Below are positions 32,011 through 40,899 of a DNA stretch of 42,121 bases, piece after piece. Numbering within the stretch: position 1 is the stretch's first letter; each line of letters opens with the position of its first letter. The DNA comes from Spirochaetota bacterium (lineage in GTDB: Bacteria > Spirochaetota > UBA4802 > UBA5550). Position numbers and translations under genes: made by a program. Where the stretch lies: NCBI GenBank assembly GCA_025457915.1, contig JALOTL010000026.1, forward strand, positions 1-42,121, written 5' to 3'. The notes below the pieces were generated by a model. The model was given only the letters and a program-made list of their open reading frames with translations, was not told the origin of the DNA and did no database searches.

Positions 32011-32047
32011 AAAAAAAGAAGGATGTTTTGATACATCCTTTTTTTTT
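32011..32047 (+). terminator. Rho-independent terminator after the small lipoprotein gene
   Basis: AAGGATG (32019-32025) pairs with CATCCTT (32034-32040) around TTTTGATA; the stem is extended by A-T pairs and runs into nine T. It lies 27 bases after the lipoprotein stop. Confidence 0.88.
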
Positions 32048-32120
32048 GGGGAAAGGCCGCAGGCGGGTCCCGTTTGTAAAATTGTTGACATTGTTCCCGT
32101 AATTCATTTACTTATTTGCG

Positions 32121-33383
32121 ATGGTTTACATGAAAAAAAAGCATATATTCTTGGTTCTTCTGCTCCTGGCGGTACCTTCCCTTTCCTTCGCCAGGGAGGC
32201 GCGCGTATACTTCACCGGCGACATAATCATGCACATGCCTATAAGGACCGCCGCACTCTCGTATAACGTGACGGACAGGAAGAACAGGACGCTCAACAAC
32301 AGGGGCTTCGATTTCCTTTTCGAAAGAATAGGAGACAACCTGAGGGACGCGGACATAGCCGTGGGCAACATGGAGTTCCCCATCCTGCCGCCGTACAGCA
32401 GCAGGCCGGTGAAATTCAACTGCGAACACGAGATCCTCGGGGCGCTCAAAAAAGCCGGGTTCAACCTGCTGAATTTCGTCAACAACCACATCCTGGACCA
32501 GGCGGAGGCGGGCGTAATAAGCTCCCTCAGGTTCCTGAATGAATACAGGATGGACTTCGTCGGGGTCAATTCAAGCGAGGGGCTGGCCAGGGCCGGGATT
32601 GTGAAAAAGGTCAGGGGCATCAGGATAGGATTTATCGCCTATACCGGCATACTTAACTACCCCAGGCCGAAAAAACAGGAAGGCTTTTATATCAACTGGC
32701 TTTACGATACGGACAAGGTCAGGAAGGACATCGCGGACATGAAAAAGCGCTGCGACTACCTGGTAATGATAGTGCATACGGGGAAGGAGTATGTCCAGGA
32801 GCCCATGGCCTGCGACAGGAAGATACTGAAAAGCTACGTAGAGGACGGTGTCGACCTTGTGATAGGACACCACCCCCACGTACTGCAGCCGGCGGAAAAA
32901 ATCATATCAAGGGACGGCAGGAACTGCTACATATTCTACAGCCTGGGGAATTTTATTTCAAACCAGCAGACCAGGCTCACCGCGGACTACAATAACGGCC
33001 TGGGCACCAGGGATTCCATCATCGTGAAGCTCATCATGAAAAAGGCCTTTTTCTCGAGCAGGATAACGTTCAGGTTCGAGGTCGAGCCGATCAAGACCAT
33101 CAACACCCACGACGCTAAAACAGGCAGGCGCGTGATCCAGACCATGAGCCAGCTTGATTCGATAGAGCAGATGAAAGCCCGGTACGCGAAGGCAGACGCG
33201 AACGAAAAAAGGACCATAGAAAGGCAGATGCAGCAGCTCAAGTCCAAGCTGGACCTCATGGAGCGGGTGCTGCACCGCTACGGCAGGGTCCCGGAAATAA
33301 TGGTCGTCAGGAACGACATGCCGGCGGGAAGTACGGTCATCTCAACAGCGCGCCGCAAAGATTCAGTGAATCCTTCAAATTAG
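32121..33383 (+). CDS. CapA/PgsA-like metallophosphatase-fold protein, secreted
   Basis: A 420-residue protein with a signal peptide (hydrophobic residues 8-22, cleavage after SFA) and a CapA-type calcineurin-like domain. Motifs: FTGDIIMH (31-38, metal Asp and His), VGNMEFPI, NNHILDQ (121-127), HTGKEY (219-224, where HWGxEY is usual) and GHHPHVLQPAE (249-259). A C-terminal helical region (about 345-385, SIEQMKARYAKADANEKR) looks coiled. CapA proteins act in poly-gamma-glutamate capsule synthesis, but many homologues have other, unknown envelope roles. No capB or capC is nearby. The frame begins at ATG 32121; a second ATG nine bases on (32130) is equally possible. Its 3' end overlaps the converging RtcA-like gene by 47 bases. 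Confidence 0.82.
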   Translation: MVYMKKKHIFLVLLLLAVPSLSFAREARVYFTGDIIMHMPIRTAALSYNVTDRKNRTLNNRGFDFLFERIGDNLRDADIAVGNMEFPILPPYSSRPVKFNCEHEILGALKKAGFNLLNFVNNHILDQAEAGVISSLRFLNEYRMDFVGVNSSEGLARAGIVKKVRGIRIGFIAYTGILNYPRPKKQEGFYINWLYDTDKVRKDIADMKKRCDYLVMIVHTGKEYVQEPMACDRKILKSYVEDGVDLVIGHHPHVLQPAEKIISRDGRNCYIFYSLGNFISNQQTRLTADYNNGLGTRDSIIVKLIMKKAFFSSRITFRFEVEPIKTINTHDAKTGRRVIQTMSQLDSIEQMKARYAKADANEKRTIERQMQQLKSKLDLMERVLHRYGRVPEIMVVRNDMPAGSTVISTARRKDSVNPSN

Positions 33384-34308
33384 GGTCAACGCTCCCGGGC
33401 ACCCGGCTCCCAGATAGAAAAAGATAAGGCAGGATCTCCCTCATAACGAACGGCGGGAATTCTCCCCGCGCCGAAAAGTCCCTCGCGGAAACCAGTGTCC
33501 CGGAAAACGCCGCAGCGTTTTTTTCCTCGTCGTATACCAGGTCGCCGGCCTCGTTGAAGAACACCGCCTCGCGCGAAAAGATGAATGGTATGCCGCCGGC
33601 CCTCACGCATACCTGGACCGAATTCCCGAAGCCCGGAGAGTCCATCACCTCCAGCACCGCGGTCCTGTCCGCCCCGATCCCGAGCCCGGACATTATCATC
33701 CCCCTCTCCGAGGCGGCCACCCTGCCGTCGATCCGCGAAATTATTATCTTCGCCCCCTCGACCGCGGCCGGGCCAAGGCCCCCGAAGTCCCAGGGCGCCG
33801 CCTCAGATGGGTAAACCCTCGACTCCAACGATCCCCCGCCGGAATTGTAGAACCCGAATTTTTTCAACGAGAGGCTGGCGTAAAACCCGATCTTCTCGAG
33901 GAGCGCGAGAAGGGTCTCCTTCACGAAAGCCGTGGAATACGAAAGGTGCGAATGAGTGACCCCGCCTATCCTGACGACGCTCCTGAAATCGTTGAAGAAA
34001 AGCGCGGGCATGACGAAGAGAAGAAGCTCGACCGCGGAGGAGTTGTTCCTGGTTTCGAATTCAATGTTCCCGGGGCCCAGTCCGCGCGGCTCGAACACGA
34101 TTGAGCCGGACCCGAGCGAGAGCTTTCCCGCGCCGGTACGCTCGACAAGGTCCGAGATGTCAAGGAAGAGCGGCATGTACTCCGGCCTTTCCGAGAGAAA
34201 GGCGCCGCCGCCGGCTATTTTCAAGGGCCTTTTCTTTAAAAGAGACAGGGAGAGTGCCTGCCTGATTGCAGTCCAGTCAATCCCCTCGAATTCCAGCCCG
34301 ACGATCAC
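33337..34308 (-). CDS. Divergent RNA 3'-terminal-phosphate cyclase (RtcA/RCL1)-like protein
   Basis: A 323-residue member of the RtcA/EPT-like fold. Resemblance to RtcA lies in [14 protein letters not shown] near the N-terminus, [20 protein letters not shown] (RtcA has 'GGT.....P..d.....') and [11 protein letters not shown] around residues 151-161, the position of the RtcA signature R-G-x-x-P-x-G-G-G-x-L. Arg and Pro of that signature are replaced. The C-terminal segment, where RtcA carries its adenylated His, reads [20 protein letters not shown] with no His, so cyclase activity is doubtful and a binding role like that of eukaryotic RCL1 is possible. It overlaps the end of serS by four bases and is thus translated with a tRNA synthetase. 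Confidence 0.68.
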   Translation of the reverse strand: MIVGLEFEGIDWTAIRQALSLSLLKKRPLKIAGGGAFLSERPEYMPLFLDISDLVERTGAGKLSLGSGSIVFEPRGLGPGNIEFETRNNSSAVELLLFVMPALFFNDFRSVVRIGGVTHSHLSYSTAFVKETLLALLEKIGFYASLSLKKFGFYNSGGGSLESRVYPSEAAPWDFGGLGPAAVEGAKIIISRIDGRVAASERGMIMSGLGIGADRTAVLEVMDSPGFGNSVQVCVRAGGIPFIFSREAVFFNEAGDLVYDEEKNAAAFSGTLVSARDFSARGEFPPFVMREILPYLFLSGSRVPGSVDPNLKDSLNLCGALLR

Positions 34309-35567
34309 TTCAGGTACGGCCTGAGGACTTCCGGGACATCGAAGACGCCATCGGCGGTCTGGTAGTTCTCCATGACCGCGGCCAGGGTCCTGCCCGCAGC
34401 AAGCCCGGACCCGTTGAGGGTGTGCACGAGGGCGGGCTTGTCCCCGCCGCCGTCCTTTTTGTACCTGATCCTTGCCCGCCTCGCCTGGTAATCCAGGAAA
34501 TTAGAGCAGGACGAAATCTCCACGTACCTGTCCAGCCCCGGCATCCAGGCCTCGATGTCGTAAGTCTTGGTGGAGGAAGCCGAGGTGTCGCCGCTCGAGA
34601 GGAGCACGACCCTGTAGTGGATGTTGAGCCTCTTCAGCACCTCCTCCGCGTTGGCGGTGAGCTTCTCGAGCTCGTCGAACGAGGTCCCGGGCTCGACGAA
34701 CTTCACGAGCTCGACCTTCTGGAACTGGTGCACCCTTATCAGGCCCCTGGTGTCCTTTCCCGCGGCGCCGGCCTCCCTCCTGAAGCAGGAGGACTGCATG
34801 GTGACGTACACCGGGAGGTCCTTCTGGTTTAAAATCTCGTCCCTGTACAGGTTCGTCAGGGTGACCTCCGCGGTCGGTATGAGCGACAGGCCGTCCCTGT
34901 CTATGCGGTAGTATTCGTCCTTGAACTTGGGGTACTGGCCGGTGCCTGTCATGCTGGCGTCGTTGACGATGAACGGGCCGAAAATCTCCGTGTACCCGTG
35001 CTCTACGGTATGGAGGTCCAGCATGAAGTTGATGATCGCCCTCTCCAGCTTCGCGGCGAGTCCCCGGTAGACGTAGAACCTCGCGCCGGAAATCTTTACC
35101 CCCCTCTCGAAATCGAGGATGCCCATGTCTGTCCCCAGGTCGTAGTGCGGCTTCGGCTGGAAGCCGAACGAGGGCTTTTCGCCCCATGTCCTCACGACCA
35201 CGTTGTCCTTATCGCTTTTGCCGAAGGGAACGGATTCATCCAGGATATTGGGAAGGTTGAGCAGTATGTCGTTGAAGGCCCCGCTCATCGCGTCAGCCTT
35301 CTCCGCAAGGTCCTTGATCTTTTCAGCTATGCCGTCGACTTCCTTTATCAGATTGGACGCGTCGCCGCCGGTTGACTTGACCTTGCCGACCTCCTTCGAG
35401 ACCCTGTTCCTTTTCTCGCGGAGGGCGTCGGACTCTGATATCAGGCCCCTCCTCTCGCCGTCGAGCTTCATCAGGCCGTCGATGTCGACCGCCCCGGCCA
35501 TGTTTCTCATTTCCAGCAGCTTCTTTATAGCATCTGGATTTTCTCTGACAAGTTTTGGATCTATCAT
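34305..35567 (-). CDS. serS: Seryl-tRNA synthetase
   Basis: A 420-residue class II synthetase charging tRNA-Ser. The N-terminal long coiled-coil arm spans about residues 25-105 ([40 protein letters not shown]) and grips the long variable arm of the tRNA. The catalytic core shows motif 2 ([20 protein letters not shown], then HQFQKVE) and motif 3 ([20 protein letters not shown]). Length and layout are standard. The RtcA-like gene follows with a four-base overlap. About 130 bp separate serS from the HIT-protein gene upstream, enough for its own promoter. Confidence 0.95.
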   Translation of the reverse strand: MIDPKLVRENPDAIKKLLEMRNMAGAVDIDGLMKLDGERRGLISESDALREKRNRVSKEVGKVKSTGGDASNLIKEVDGIAEKIKDLAEKADAMSGAFNDILLNLPNILDESVPFGKSDKDNVVVRTWGEKPSFGFQPKPHYDLGTDMGILDFERGVKISGARFYVYRGLAAKLERAIINFMLDLHTVEHGYTEIFGPFIVNDASMTGTGQYPKFKDEYYRIDRDGLSLIPTAEVTLTNLYRDEILNQKDLPVYVTMQSSCFRREAGAAGKDTRGLIRVHQFQKVELVKFVEPGTSFDELEKLTANAEEVLKRLNIHYRVVLLSSGDTSASSTKTYDIEAWMPGLDRYVEISSCSNFLDYQARRARIRYKKDGGGDKPALVHTLNGSGLAAGRTLAAVMENYQTADGVFDVPEVLRPYLK

Positions 35568-35698
35568 TAAGGCACTCTCCGGGAAAAATTTGGCCGGCGG
35601 GTCCGCGGCGGACGCCCCCGGTCAGGATCTGTTCGGGTTTTCCGACAGCCAATAATTTACCAGCACCGGCGTTTTTTTGTCAAGATGTTACTGGACAA

Positions 35699-36127
35699 TC
35701 ATTTAAGCTTTTCAGCGGCTTCATCCAGCGATTCGGGAGAAGCGATCCTTGACAGCTCCTTCGGAGCTTCCTGGAACTTTTCCATTGCGTTGTAGAAGCG
35801 GTCGAGCACGTCGCCCTCGTGCGAGGGGATCAGGAATATATGGGTATGCGGGATGCGCTTTCCGCGCGCGTACATGCAGATGAAATCCGAACCGAAAATC
35901 TTCATCAATTTATTGGCCGCCCTGTGGGCGAGGGTGAACAGCGCCGCGTTCTCTTCTTCCGTCATCTGGTGCCACCACGGGACATGCCGTTTTGGTATGG
36001 CAAGGCAGTGCCCGCTTGAAAAGGGATGTATGTCGAGTATCACCATGGCCAGCTCGTTTTCCATGATTACCCTGGCCGGGGACTTCCCGGAGATTATATC
36101 GCAAAACACGCATGGTTTATCGCACAT
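35699..36127 (-). CDS. HIT-family nucleotide hydrolase/transferase
   Basis: A 142-residue histidine-triad protein. The N-terminal CVFCDIISGKSPARVI is the family's C-x-x-C opening (with Cys2 and Cys6 nearby, it may bind zinc). GHCLAIPKRHVPWW precedes the triad. The triad reads His94-Thr-His96-Ile-Phe98 (PHTHIFLIPS), so the third His of H-x-H-x-H is Phe while the nucleophilic middle His96 is kept. Typical substrates are AMP-lysine, AMP-NH2 or Ap4A. The gene starts 69 bp after the dynamin-like gene and precedes serS, same direction. Whether the loss of the third His reduces activity is unclear. Confidence 0.86.
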   Translation of the reverse strand: MCDKPCVFCDIISGKSPARVIMENELAMVILDIHPFSSGHCLAIPKRHVPWWHQMTEEENAALFTLAHRAANKLMKIFGSDFICMYARGKRIPHTHIFLIPSHEGDVLDRFYNAMEKFQEAPKELSRIASPESLDEAAEKLK

Positions 36128-36196
36128 CGAATTACCCTCTCTTGAAATGAATATAATGCGGCCCCGGACATGCAGCTGCCGATTTAGCGCGTCGGT

Positions 36197-37819
36197 CTAA
36201 TCTTCAAGATGCATATTGATGTCCGCAACCGCACCAAGAAGATCATCGGTATCGCTCCTGTTTCCTGTCAATACAGTTTCAACGGTGGCCAGCTCGTTTA
36301 CGATGAACCTGTATGTCTGGTTTTTCAGGTCCTCTATTCCCCTGTTCACTATTTCCGTAAGATCGGAAGTGATGCGGTGCAGGTTTTTATTGATCTCATA
36401 TGGTATCTGGCTTCTAAAATGCCTGCCGAATATTCCGCGATATAAAAACATGGGGAAAAGGAACCAGAACATGTCAAGGTGGAACTCGCTGGCGCGGCTG
36501 ACCCTGACGTCCGGGTCGCTTATCTCCCTGATCTCGACAACCCATTCCTCGGACCTGATTTCAATGCCGAGAACGGACCTGATGCTCTGGTTCAGCCTTT
36601 CGCGGAAGGAACGGCAAAAAAAAGCGAAATGCCTGTGGGCATCTTCAAGAAGAGCCACAAGCCCCGGCCGTTCCGCTTCCACGATTTTTTTTATCTCCTC
36701 CCTGAGAACGGCTTCAAGCCATTTTTCATATTTCCGCGACACCCTGAACAGGTTTCCGCCCCATGAACCGTATTCACCGACGAACATCCTGCCGACCCCA
36801 TCTTCAAGGCCAGGCCGGTACGGCTTCACCATGCCGTAAATCCTTTCCCTTGTCTGGCTCAGGAAACCGGTTGTCACAAGCAGAAGTTCGTTACGCACGT
36901 AATCCACGCTCAGTCTTTCGCTCAAGATGAGCCCTTTCAGATTTTCCCGCTCGGCATCGGATTTTTTCGAGACCTCCAGTGCGAGCTCCAGATAACTCAG
37001 GCATGCAACGGCGAGGGAATGGATTTTATACTTCAATATTTTATCGAATTCAGCGCCAAAATCTTTCATCAGCGGCCTGAACAGTTTTTCACCGAGCTCA
37101 TTATTATACAGACCGGTATTGATTTTCGATGAAAAGCGATAGATGGGAAGCCGGCGGTTAATCGTTTTCCGGATCGACCGGTCCATGAAATCGATGATCT
37201 CATTTATCTGCGGCCCGTCGAACAGGTCGGCCTTCGTAAGCAGCACGATGATGTCCGGGCTGTATTTTTCAGCCTCTTTAATAAGAAGTATCTCGCTTTC
37301 GGACAGGGGCCTGTCAGCGCTTATGGCGACGATTGCGACCCCGATCTCGGGGGCCCATTTTTCAGTTACCTCGCTGTTGTGCCTGAAGATGCTCCCGAGC
37401 CCGGGCGTGTCGACGAACCGGAGCCCCCTGTATGGCTTCAACTCCGGCAATTCGACATCGACCCAGAGCACGTTTTTTTTATTTTCCGGGTTCCTGGACT
37501 CCGACACGTATTCATCTATATCGGACAGGGCCGTCTCGCACCTTCGCCCGTCGAAAAAAGTCACGACGGTCTTTTCAATATCACCGAAGGCCATCCTCGT
37601 AATGACGGAAGTGAGGGGAATGACGCCGGTGGGGAGAATGTTTCTTCCGAGAAAACCGTTCAGAAACGAACTCTTACCGGCCTTGAACTGCCCCAGCACG
37701 GCCACATCTATGACCTTGTTCTGAGACAAAAGATGGTCGACGGCCTCCAACTGACGGTCCAGAGACCGAATCCGGTGCCTTTCGCACTCCTTTTTTATGA
37801 TCGCCAGTAAATCTTCCAC
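36197..37819 (-). CDS. Bacterial dynamin-like GTPase
   Basis: A 540-residue large GTPase of the dynamin family. G1 is GQFKAGKSS (43-51), G2 the Thr in VIPLTS (66-71), G3 DTPG (137-140) and G4 TKAD (195-198). The rest is helical, as expected for the neck and trunk of dynamins. A hydrophobic stretch at 448-465 (FWFLFPMFLYRGIF) could be the membrane-inserting paddle. Bacterial dynamins remodel or protect the inner membrane, and some defend against phage-induced lysis. The gene begins 24 bp after a two-helix membrane protein, which follows enolase by 35 bp, so it may belong to the fluoride-controlled transcript. Its arginine codons are mixed, intermediate between the two styles in the window. Confidence 0.85.
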   Translation of the reverse strand: MEDLLAIIKKECERHRIRSLDRQLEAVDHLLSQNKVIDVAVLGQFKAGKSSFLNGFLGRNILPTGVIPLTSVITRMAFGDIEKTVVTFFDGRRCETALSDIDEYVSESRNPENKKNVLWVDVELPELKPYRGLRFVDTPGLGSIFRHNSEVTEKWAPEIGVAIVAISADRPLSESEILLIKEAEKYSPDIIVLLTKADLFDGPQINEIIDFMDRSIRKTINRRLPIYRFSSKINTGLYNNELGEKLFRPLMKDFGAEFDKILKYKIHSLAVACLSYLELALEVSKKSDAERENLKGLILSERLSVDYVRNELLLVTTGFLSQTRERIYGMVKPYRPGLEDGVGRMFVGEYGSWGGNLFRVSRKYEKWLEAVLREEIKKIVEAERPGLVALLEDAHRHFAFFCRSFRERLNQSIRSVLGIEIRSEEWVVEIREISDPDVRVSRASEFHLDMFWFLFPMFLYRGIFGRHFRSQIPYEINKNLHRITSDLTEIVNRGIEDLKNQTYRFIVNELATVETVLTGNRSDTDDLLGAVADINMHLED

Positions 37820-37843
37820 AGCTTGAACACCGGTTTTAGGATG

Positions 37844-38056
37844 CTAAATAAAAATCTTTCCTACTAAAAAAAATACAAGAATAACAGCGCCGACTGTCAT
37901 CAAAAAACCCAGTGCGGCGATTTCCAGGGACATGATGATCCTTCTTTTCCGGGTTATTGCCGGGAAATGCTGGTATCCTTCATAGGCATTGAGGAAAGCC
38001 GCGATTCCGCCGACGGCTCCGAAAACGGTCCCTATGACAGAAAGCATGGGGATCAT
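37844..38056 (-). CDS. Small two-helix membrane protein
   Basis: About 70 residues with two membrane helices (about 4-23, IGTVFGAVGGIAAFLNAY, and 45-67, AALGFLMTVGAVILVFFLVG) joined by a basic loop (PAITRKRR), both ends probably outside the cytoplasm. I use the ATG at 38056, the first after the enolase stop; a TTG at 38083 close behind GGGAG would add nine residues. I recognise no family. Position between enolase and the dynamin gene suggests it could be a membrane partner of either the GTPase or the antiporter, which is inference from order alone. Confidence 0.62.
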   Translation of the reverse strand: MIPMLSVIGTVFGAVGGIAAFLNAYEGYQHFPAITRKRRIIMSLEIAALGFLMTVGAVILVFFLVGKIFI

Positions 38057-38091
38057 ATCCAAATTCAACAGTACTGAGTCCAATCTCCCTT

Positions 38092-39369
38092 CTACTTCAA
38101 AAATGGATTTACAAATAATGCCTGGCCGCCCATATCCCGCTCGATTTCCAACAGACGGTTGTACTTGCAAATGCGCTCGCTGCGGCAGGCCGAACCGGTC
38201 TTGATCTGTCCGCCCCCCATGGCCACGGCAAAGTCGGCCATGAAGCTGTCCTCGGTCTCGCCCGAACGGTGGGAAATGACATAGCCCCAGCCCGCCTTAC
38301 GGCACAGGCTGATCGCCTCGATGGTCTCCGTGACCGTTCCGATCTGGTTGAGTTTGATGAGTACCGCGTTACAAGTTTTTTCTTTTATTCCGCGCGAGAT
38401 GAATTTCGTATTCGTGACGAAAATGTCGTCGCCTACGATCTGGACCATTCCGCCGAGCGCGGCAGTATGCTCCTTGAAGCCGCTCCAATCGTTCTCATCG
38501 AGACCGTCCTCAATGGAAATAATATGATATTTATCAACCCAACCCTTGTAAAAGGCCGTCATCTCCGCGCTTGTTTTATTCCCCTGGCCGGATTTCGAAA
38601 GAACATAGGTGCCTTTTTCAAAAAAAGAACTCGCCGCCGGATCGAGAGCAAGGGCTATGTCCTTCCCCGGTTCATATCCCGCAGCCATGATCGCCTCGAT
38701 TATCACCTCGCAGGCTTCGTCGTTGCTCTTGAGATCGGGTGCGAAACCGCCTTCGTCGCCGACCCCGGTTGAATAGCCCTTTTTGCCCAGTATTTTTTTC
38801 AGGGCATGGAAGGTCTCGGCGCCGTAACGGAGCGCCTCAGCGAAAGTCGGCGCGCCGACCGGCATGACCATGAACTCCTGGAAATCAACGCTGTTCTCCG
38901 CATGCTTACCGCCGTTAAGGATATTCATCATGGGTACGGGAATGCGGTATGAACCCGTCCCGCCGAGGTAAGCGTACAAGGGCAAGTCTGCCGCAATGGC
39001 GGCCGCTTTCGATAACGCCATGGACACGCCCAGGATAGCATTGGCCCCGAGCTTGCCTTTATTGGGTGTTCCGTCGAGCTCTATCATGAGCCGGTCGATC
39101 TCCGCCTGTTTCGACGGGTCCATGCCGATGATCTTCGGAGCGATTATGTTGTTTACATTTGCGACCGCCTTCAAAACGCCTTTACCGTCATAACGTTTTT
39201 TATCACCGTCACGGAGCTCAACTGCCTCGTTTTCACCGGTTGAGGCCCCGGACGGCACCGACGACGAGATGCTGATGCCGTTATCGAGGGTCATAAAAAC
39301 CCTGACGGTGGGGTTCCCCCTTGAATCCAGTATTTCAATCGAATTGACTTCTTTAATTCTGCTGCGCAT
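38092..39369 (-). CDS. eno: Enolase
   Basis: A 425-residue enolase (2-phosphoglycerate to phosphoenolpyruvate). All key blocks are present: [33 protein letters not shown] (general acid/base Glu), [10 protein letters not shown] (metal Asp), [11 protein letters not shown] (metal Glu), VGDDIFVTN (metal Asp), [13 protein letters not shown] (catalytic Lys and family signature) and SHRSGETED. Enolase is the textbook fluoride target: Mg2+, phosphate and F- lock its active site. It lies 23 bp behind the antiporter gene, with GGAGG seven bases before its ATG, downstream of two fluoride riboswitches. Arginine codons are mostly CGN (13 of 16), unlike thiC. It may be an extra, inducible copy; whether another eno exists elsewhere is unknown. 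Confidence 0.95.
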   Translation of the reverse strand: MRSRIKEVNSIEILDSRGNPTVRVFMTLDNGISISSSVPSGASTGENEAVELRDGDKKRYDGKGVLKAVANVNNIIAPKIIGMDPSKQAEIDRLMIELDGTPNKGKLGANAILGVSMALSKAAAIAADLPLYAYLGGTGSYRIPVPMMNILNGGKHAENSVDFQEFMVMPVGAPTFAEALRYGAETFHALKKILGKKGYSTGVGDEGGFAPDLKSNDEACEVIIEAIMAAGYEPGKDIALALDPAASSFFEKGTYVLSKSGQGNKTSAEMTAFYKGWVDKYHIISIEDGLDENDWSGFKEHTAALGGMVQIVGDDIFVTNTKFISRGIKEKTCNAVLIKLNQIGTVTETIEAISLCRKAGWGYVISHRSGETEDSFMADFAVAMGGGQIKTGSACRSERICKYNRLLEIERDMGGQALFVNPFLK

Positions 39370-39392
39370 ATCGAATCCTCCAAAAAAATAAT

Positions 39393-40640
39393 TTATCTTT
39401 CTTTTTTGCTCTTCAGATAATCATCGAGACCGCTGTCCTCCCAAGTGTCCGATATTGTATCGAGCTGGGGGACCTCCTCGTCCGCCATTGGCGCTTTCAG
39501 CAAGTGTTCCGGCAAAAAGGCCATATTCGCAATGAGGGTCGGAACTACGGCGCTCGCGATGATGGCCGCGATTAAAAACGAGTACTGGTCCTGGCTTACA
39601 ATCCCGTGGTTTAGTCCGTAAAGGGCGGATATCGACCCGAAGGTGAGGCCCGTCGACATAAGCAGTGTGTAGTACCAGCGTTCCTTTTTGCTCTCGCGGA
39701 ACCTCCCGATCACGGGATAGAGGCCGAATATTTTCGAAGCGACCTTGCCCGCCAGGAGCGCCAGGAACACAAGGGGGGCCGCAAATATGGCCGGGATGGA
39801 AACAAGGAATCCCGCGCGGAGGAAATATATAGGTGTGAGAAATCCGATGGTAAGGGTCCTGAGACGGCGAATGAAAAATTCATCGCGGGATACCGTACCG
39901 GCGAGTATCATTCCGACGATGTACGCGGGCAGGACGGCCTCGCTCCCAGCCCAGAGAGCCAGGGTGCCGAGAGCAAACAGGACAAGAACGATCCACTTGG
40001 TCCGTATGGCAGCCGTGCGATTCCCGTACATACGCGTCAGGCGGGCGGTGAGCGGAGGCATTACGAAAACAACCGCGACGCAAACCACTATGAAAACCAA
40101 CGTTTTCCAGTTAAACGGGGCGAAAATCAAACCAAGGGCGATTACCGTACCCAGATCGTTTATGAAGCAAGCGCCGAGAATTCCCTTGCCGTATTCTGTT
40201 TTGTTAAACCCGTATTCAAGCATGACGGCATACACGACTGCCATGGATGTTGTAGAGAGCGCAACTCCGGCGAGAAGGCTTGCCCGCACATCCCAGCTCA
40301 GGACATAATATGCCAAAACCGTGCATCCCAAAAAGGGCGCGAGAAAACCTAAAAGGCCCACTACGGAGACCTCTTTCATTTTTACTTTCAGGGACTCGGG
40401 GTCGAGTTCCGCCCCGGCGAGAAACGTGAGAAGGATGGCACCGGAACCGGAAACGAACTTGATCCATTCGGAGTTCGGGTGCAGGATTTCAGGATCGGCG
40501 AAACGCGAAACGATGTACCCTGCCAGGGCGCCCACACATATTTCCATGAGAGCCATGGATATTTTCAGACGGTTTGCGAGAATGGTGGATACCACGGCAA
40601 GACCGAGCCAGACTGTAGCGATTGTAAAAATTTCAAGCAT
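39393..40640 (-). CDS. CPA2-family cation/proton antiporter under fluoride riboswitch control
   Basis: A 415-residue integral membrane protein with 11-13 helices of the Na+/H+ exchanger (KefB/CPA2) type. [10 protein letters not shown]-like N-terminus, [34 protein letters not shown] and [15 protein letters not shown] (Asn-Asp in the ion-binding helix) are family features. The C-terminal tail of about 35 residues is acidic ([20 protein letters not shown]) and soluble; no TrkA-N domain is present. The ATG has GAGGT eight bases upstream. Two fluoride aptamers precede it on the same strand, so it is probably induced by fluoride and may help expel F- or restore pH and cation balance when HF enters. 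The transported ion is not known. CGN is used for 13 of 16 arginines. Confidence 0.88.
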   Translation of the reverse strand: MLEIFTIATVWLGLAVVSTILANRLKISMALMEICVGALAGYIVSRFADPEILHPNSEWIKFVSGSGAILLTFLAGAELDPESLKVKMKEVSVVGLLGFLAPFLGCTVLAYYVLSWDVRASLLAGVALSTTSMAVVYAVMLEYGFNKTEYGKGILGACFINDLGTVIALGLIFAPFNWKTLVFIVVCVAVVFVMPPLTARLTRMYGNRTAAIRTKWIVLVLFALGTLALWAGSEAVLPAYIVGMILAGTVSRDEFFIRRLRTLTIGFLTPIYFLRAGFLVSIPAIFAAPLVFLALLAGKVASKIFGLYPVIGRFRESKKERWYYTLLMSTGLTFGSISALYGLNHGIVSQDQYSFLIAAIIASAVVPTLIANMAFLPEHLLKAPMADEEVPQLDTISDTWEDSGLDDYLKSKKER

Positions 40641-40675
40641 GGGGTTTCACCTCAAACAATAGTATTTTATTTTCT

Positions 40676-40700
40676 GTGCGGTCATATCCGGGACTCGCAC
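40676..40700 (-). promoter_or_regulatory. Hairpin between fluoride aptamer A and the antiporter gene
   Basis: On the minus strand GTGCG-A-GTC pairs with GAC-CGCAC around CCGGATAT, eight pairs with one bulged A. It is not followed by T, so it is not a terminator. Its GAGTC (40696-40692) can instead pair with GACTC (40716-40712) in the aptamer's pseudoknot strand, so it may be part of the switch. Confidence 0.4.
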
Positions 40701-40707
40701 TGTTAAT

Positions 40708-40757
40708 AAAGGAGTCATCAGCCCTGCCGGGCGGTTATGGCGAACCCCATCGCCAGA
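40708..40757 (-). promoter_or_regulatory. Fluoride riboswitch aptamer A (crcB motif)
   Basis: Read on the minus strand, GGCGATGGGGTTCGCC is followed by the conserved ATAACC linker, hairpin GCCC-GGCA-GGGC and TGATGACTCC. This matches the fluoride (crcB-motif) riboswitch in order and in its invariant bases. The pseudoknot is GGGGT (40748-40744) with ACTCC (40715-40711). It ends about 70 bases before the antiporter start codon, so it would directly control that gene. The match was made by eye against remembered examples from Thermotoga and Bacillus. Confidence 0.92.
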
Positions 40758-40823
40758 ATCGACCAGGCATGCAATTTTTTGAAGCCGTTCCATAATCTTC
40801 CCGATCATCTCTGACAAGGGCCC

Positions 40824-40857
40824 AAACAACAAAAACCCCCTTCTTTGCCGAAGGAGG
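40824..40857 (-). terminator. Intrinsic terminator between the two fluoride aptamers
   Basis: On the minus strand CCTCCTTC pairs with GAAGGGGG (one G-T pair) around GGCAAA and is followed by TTTTTGTTG. It lies about 45 bases downstream of aptamer B and ahead of aptamer A. It fits the expression platform of B, stopping the transcript when fluoride is low. Confidence 0.75.
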
Positions 40858-40899
40858 TTTATTCCTAAATTTCAACCGCCATCCCGGCAAACGTCTTTC

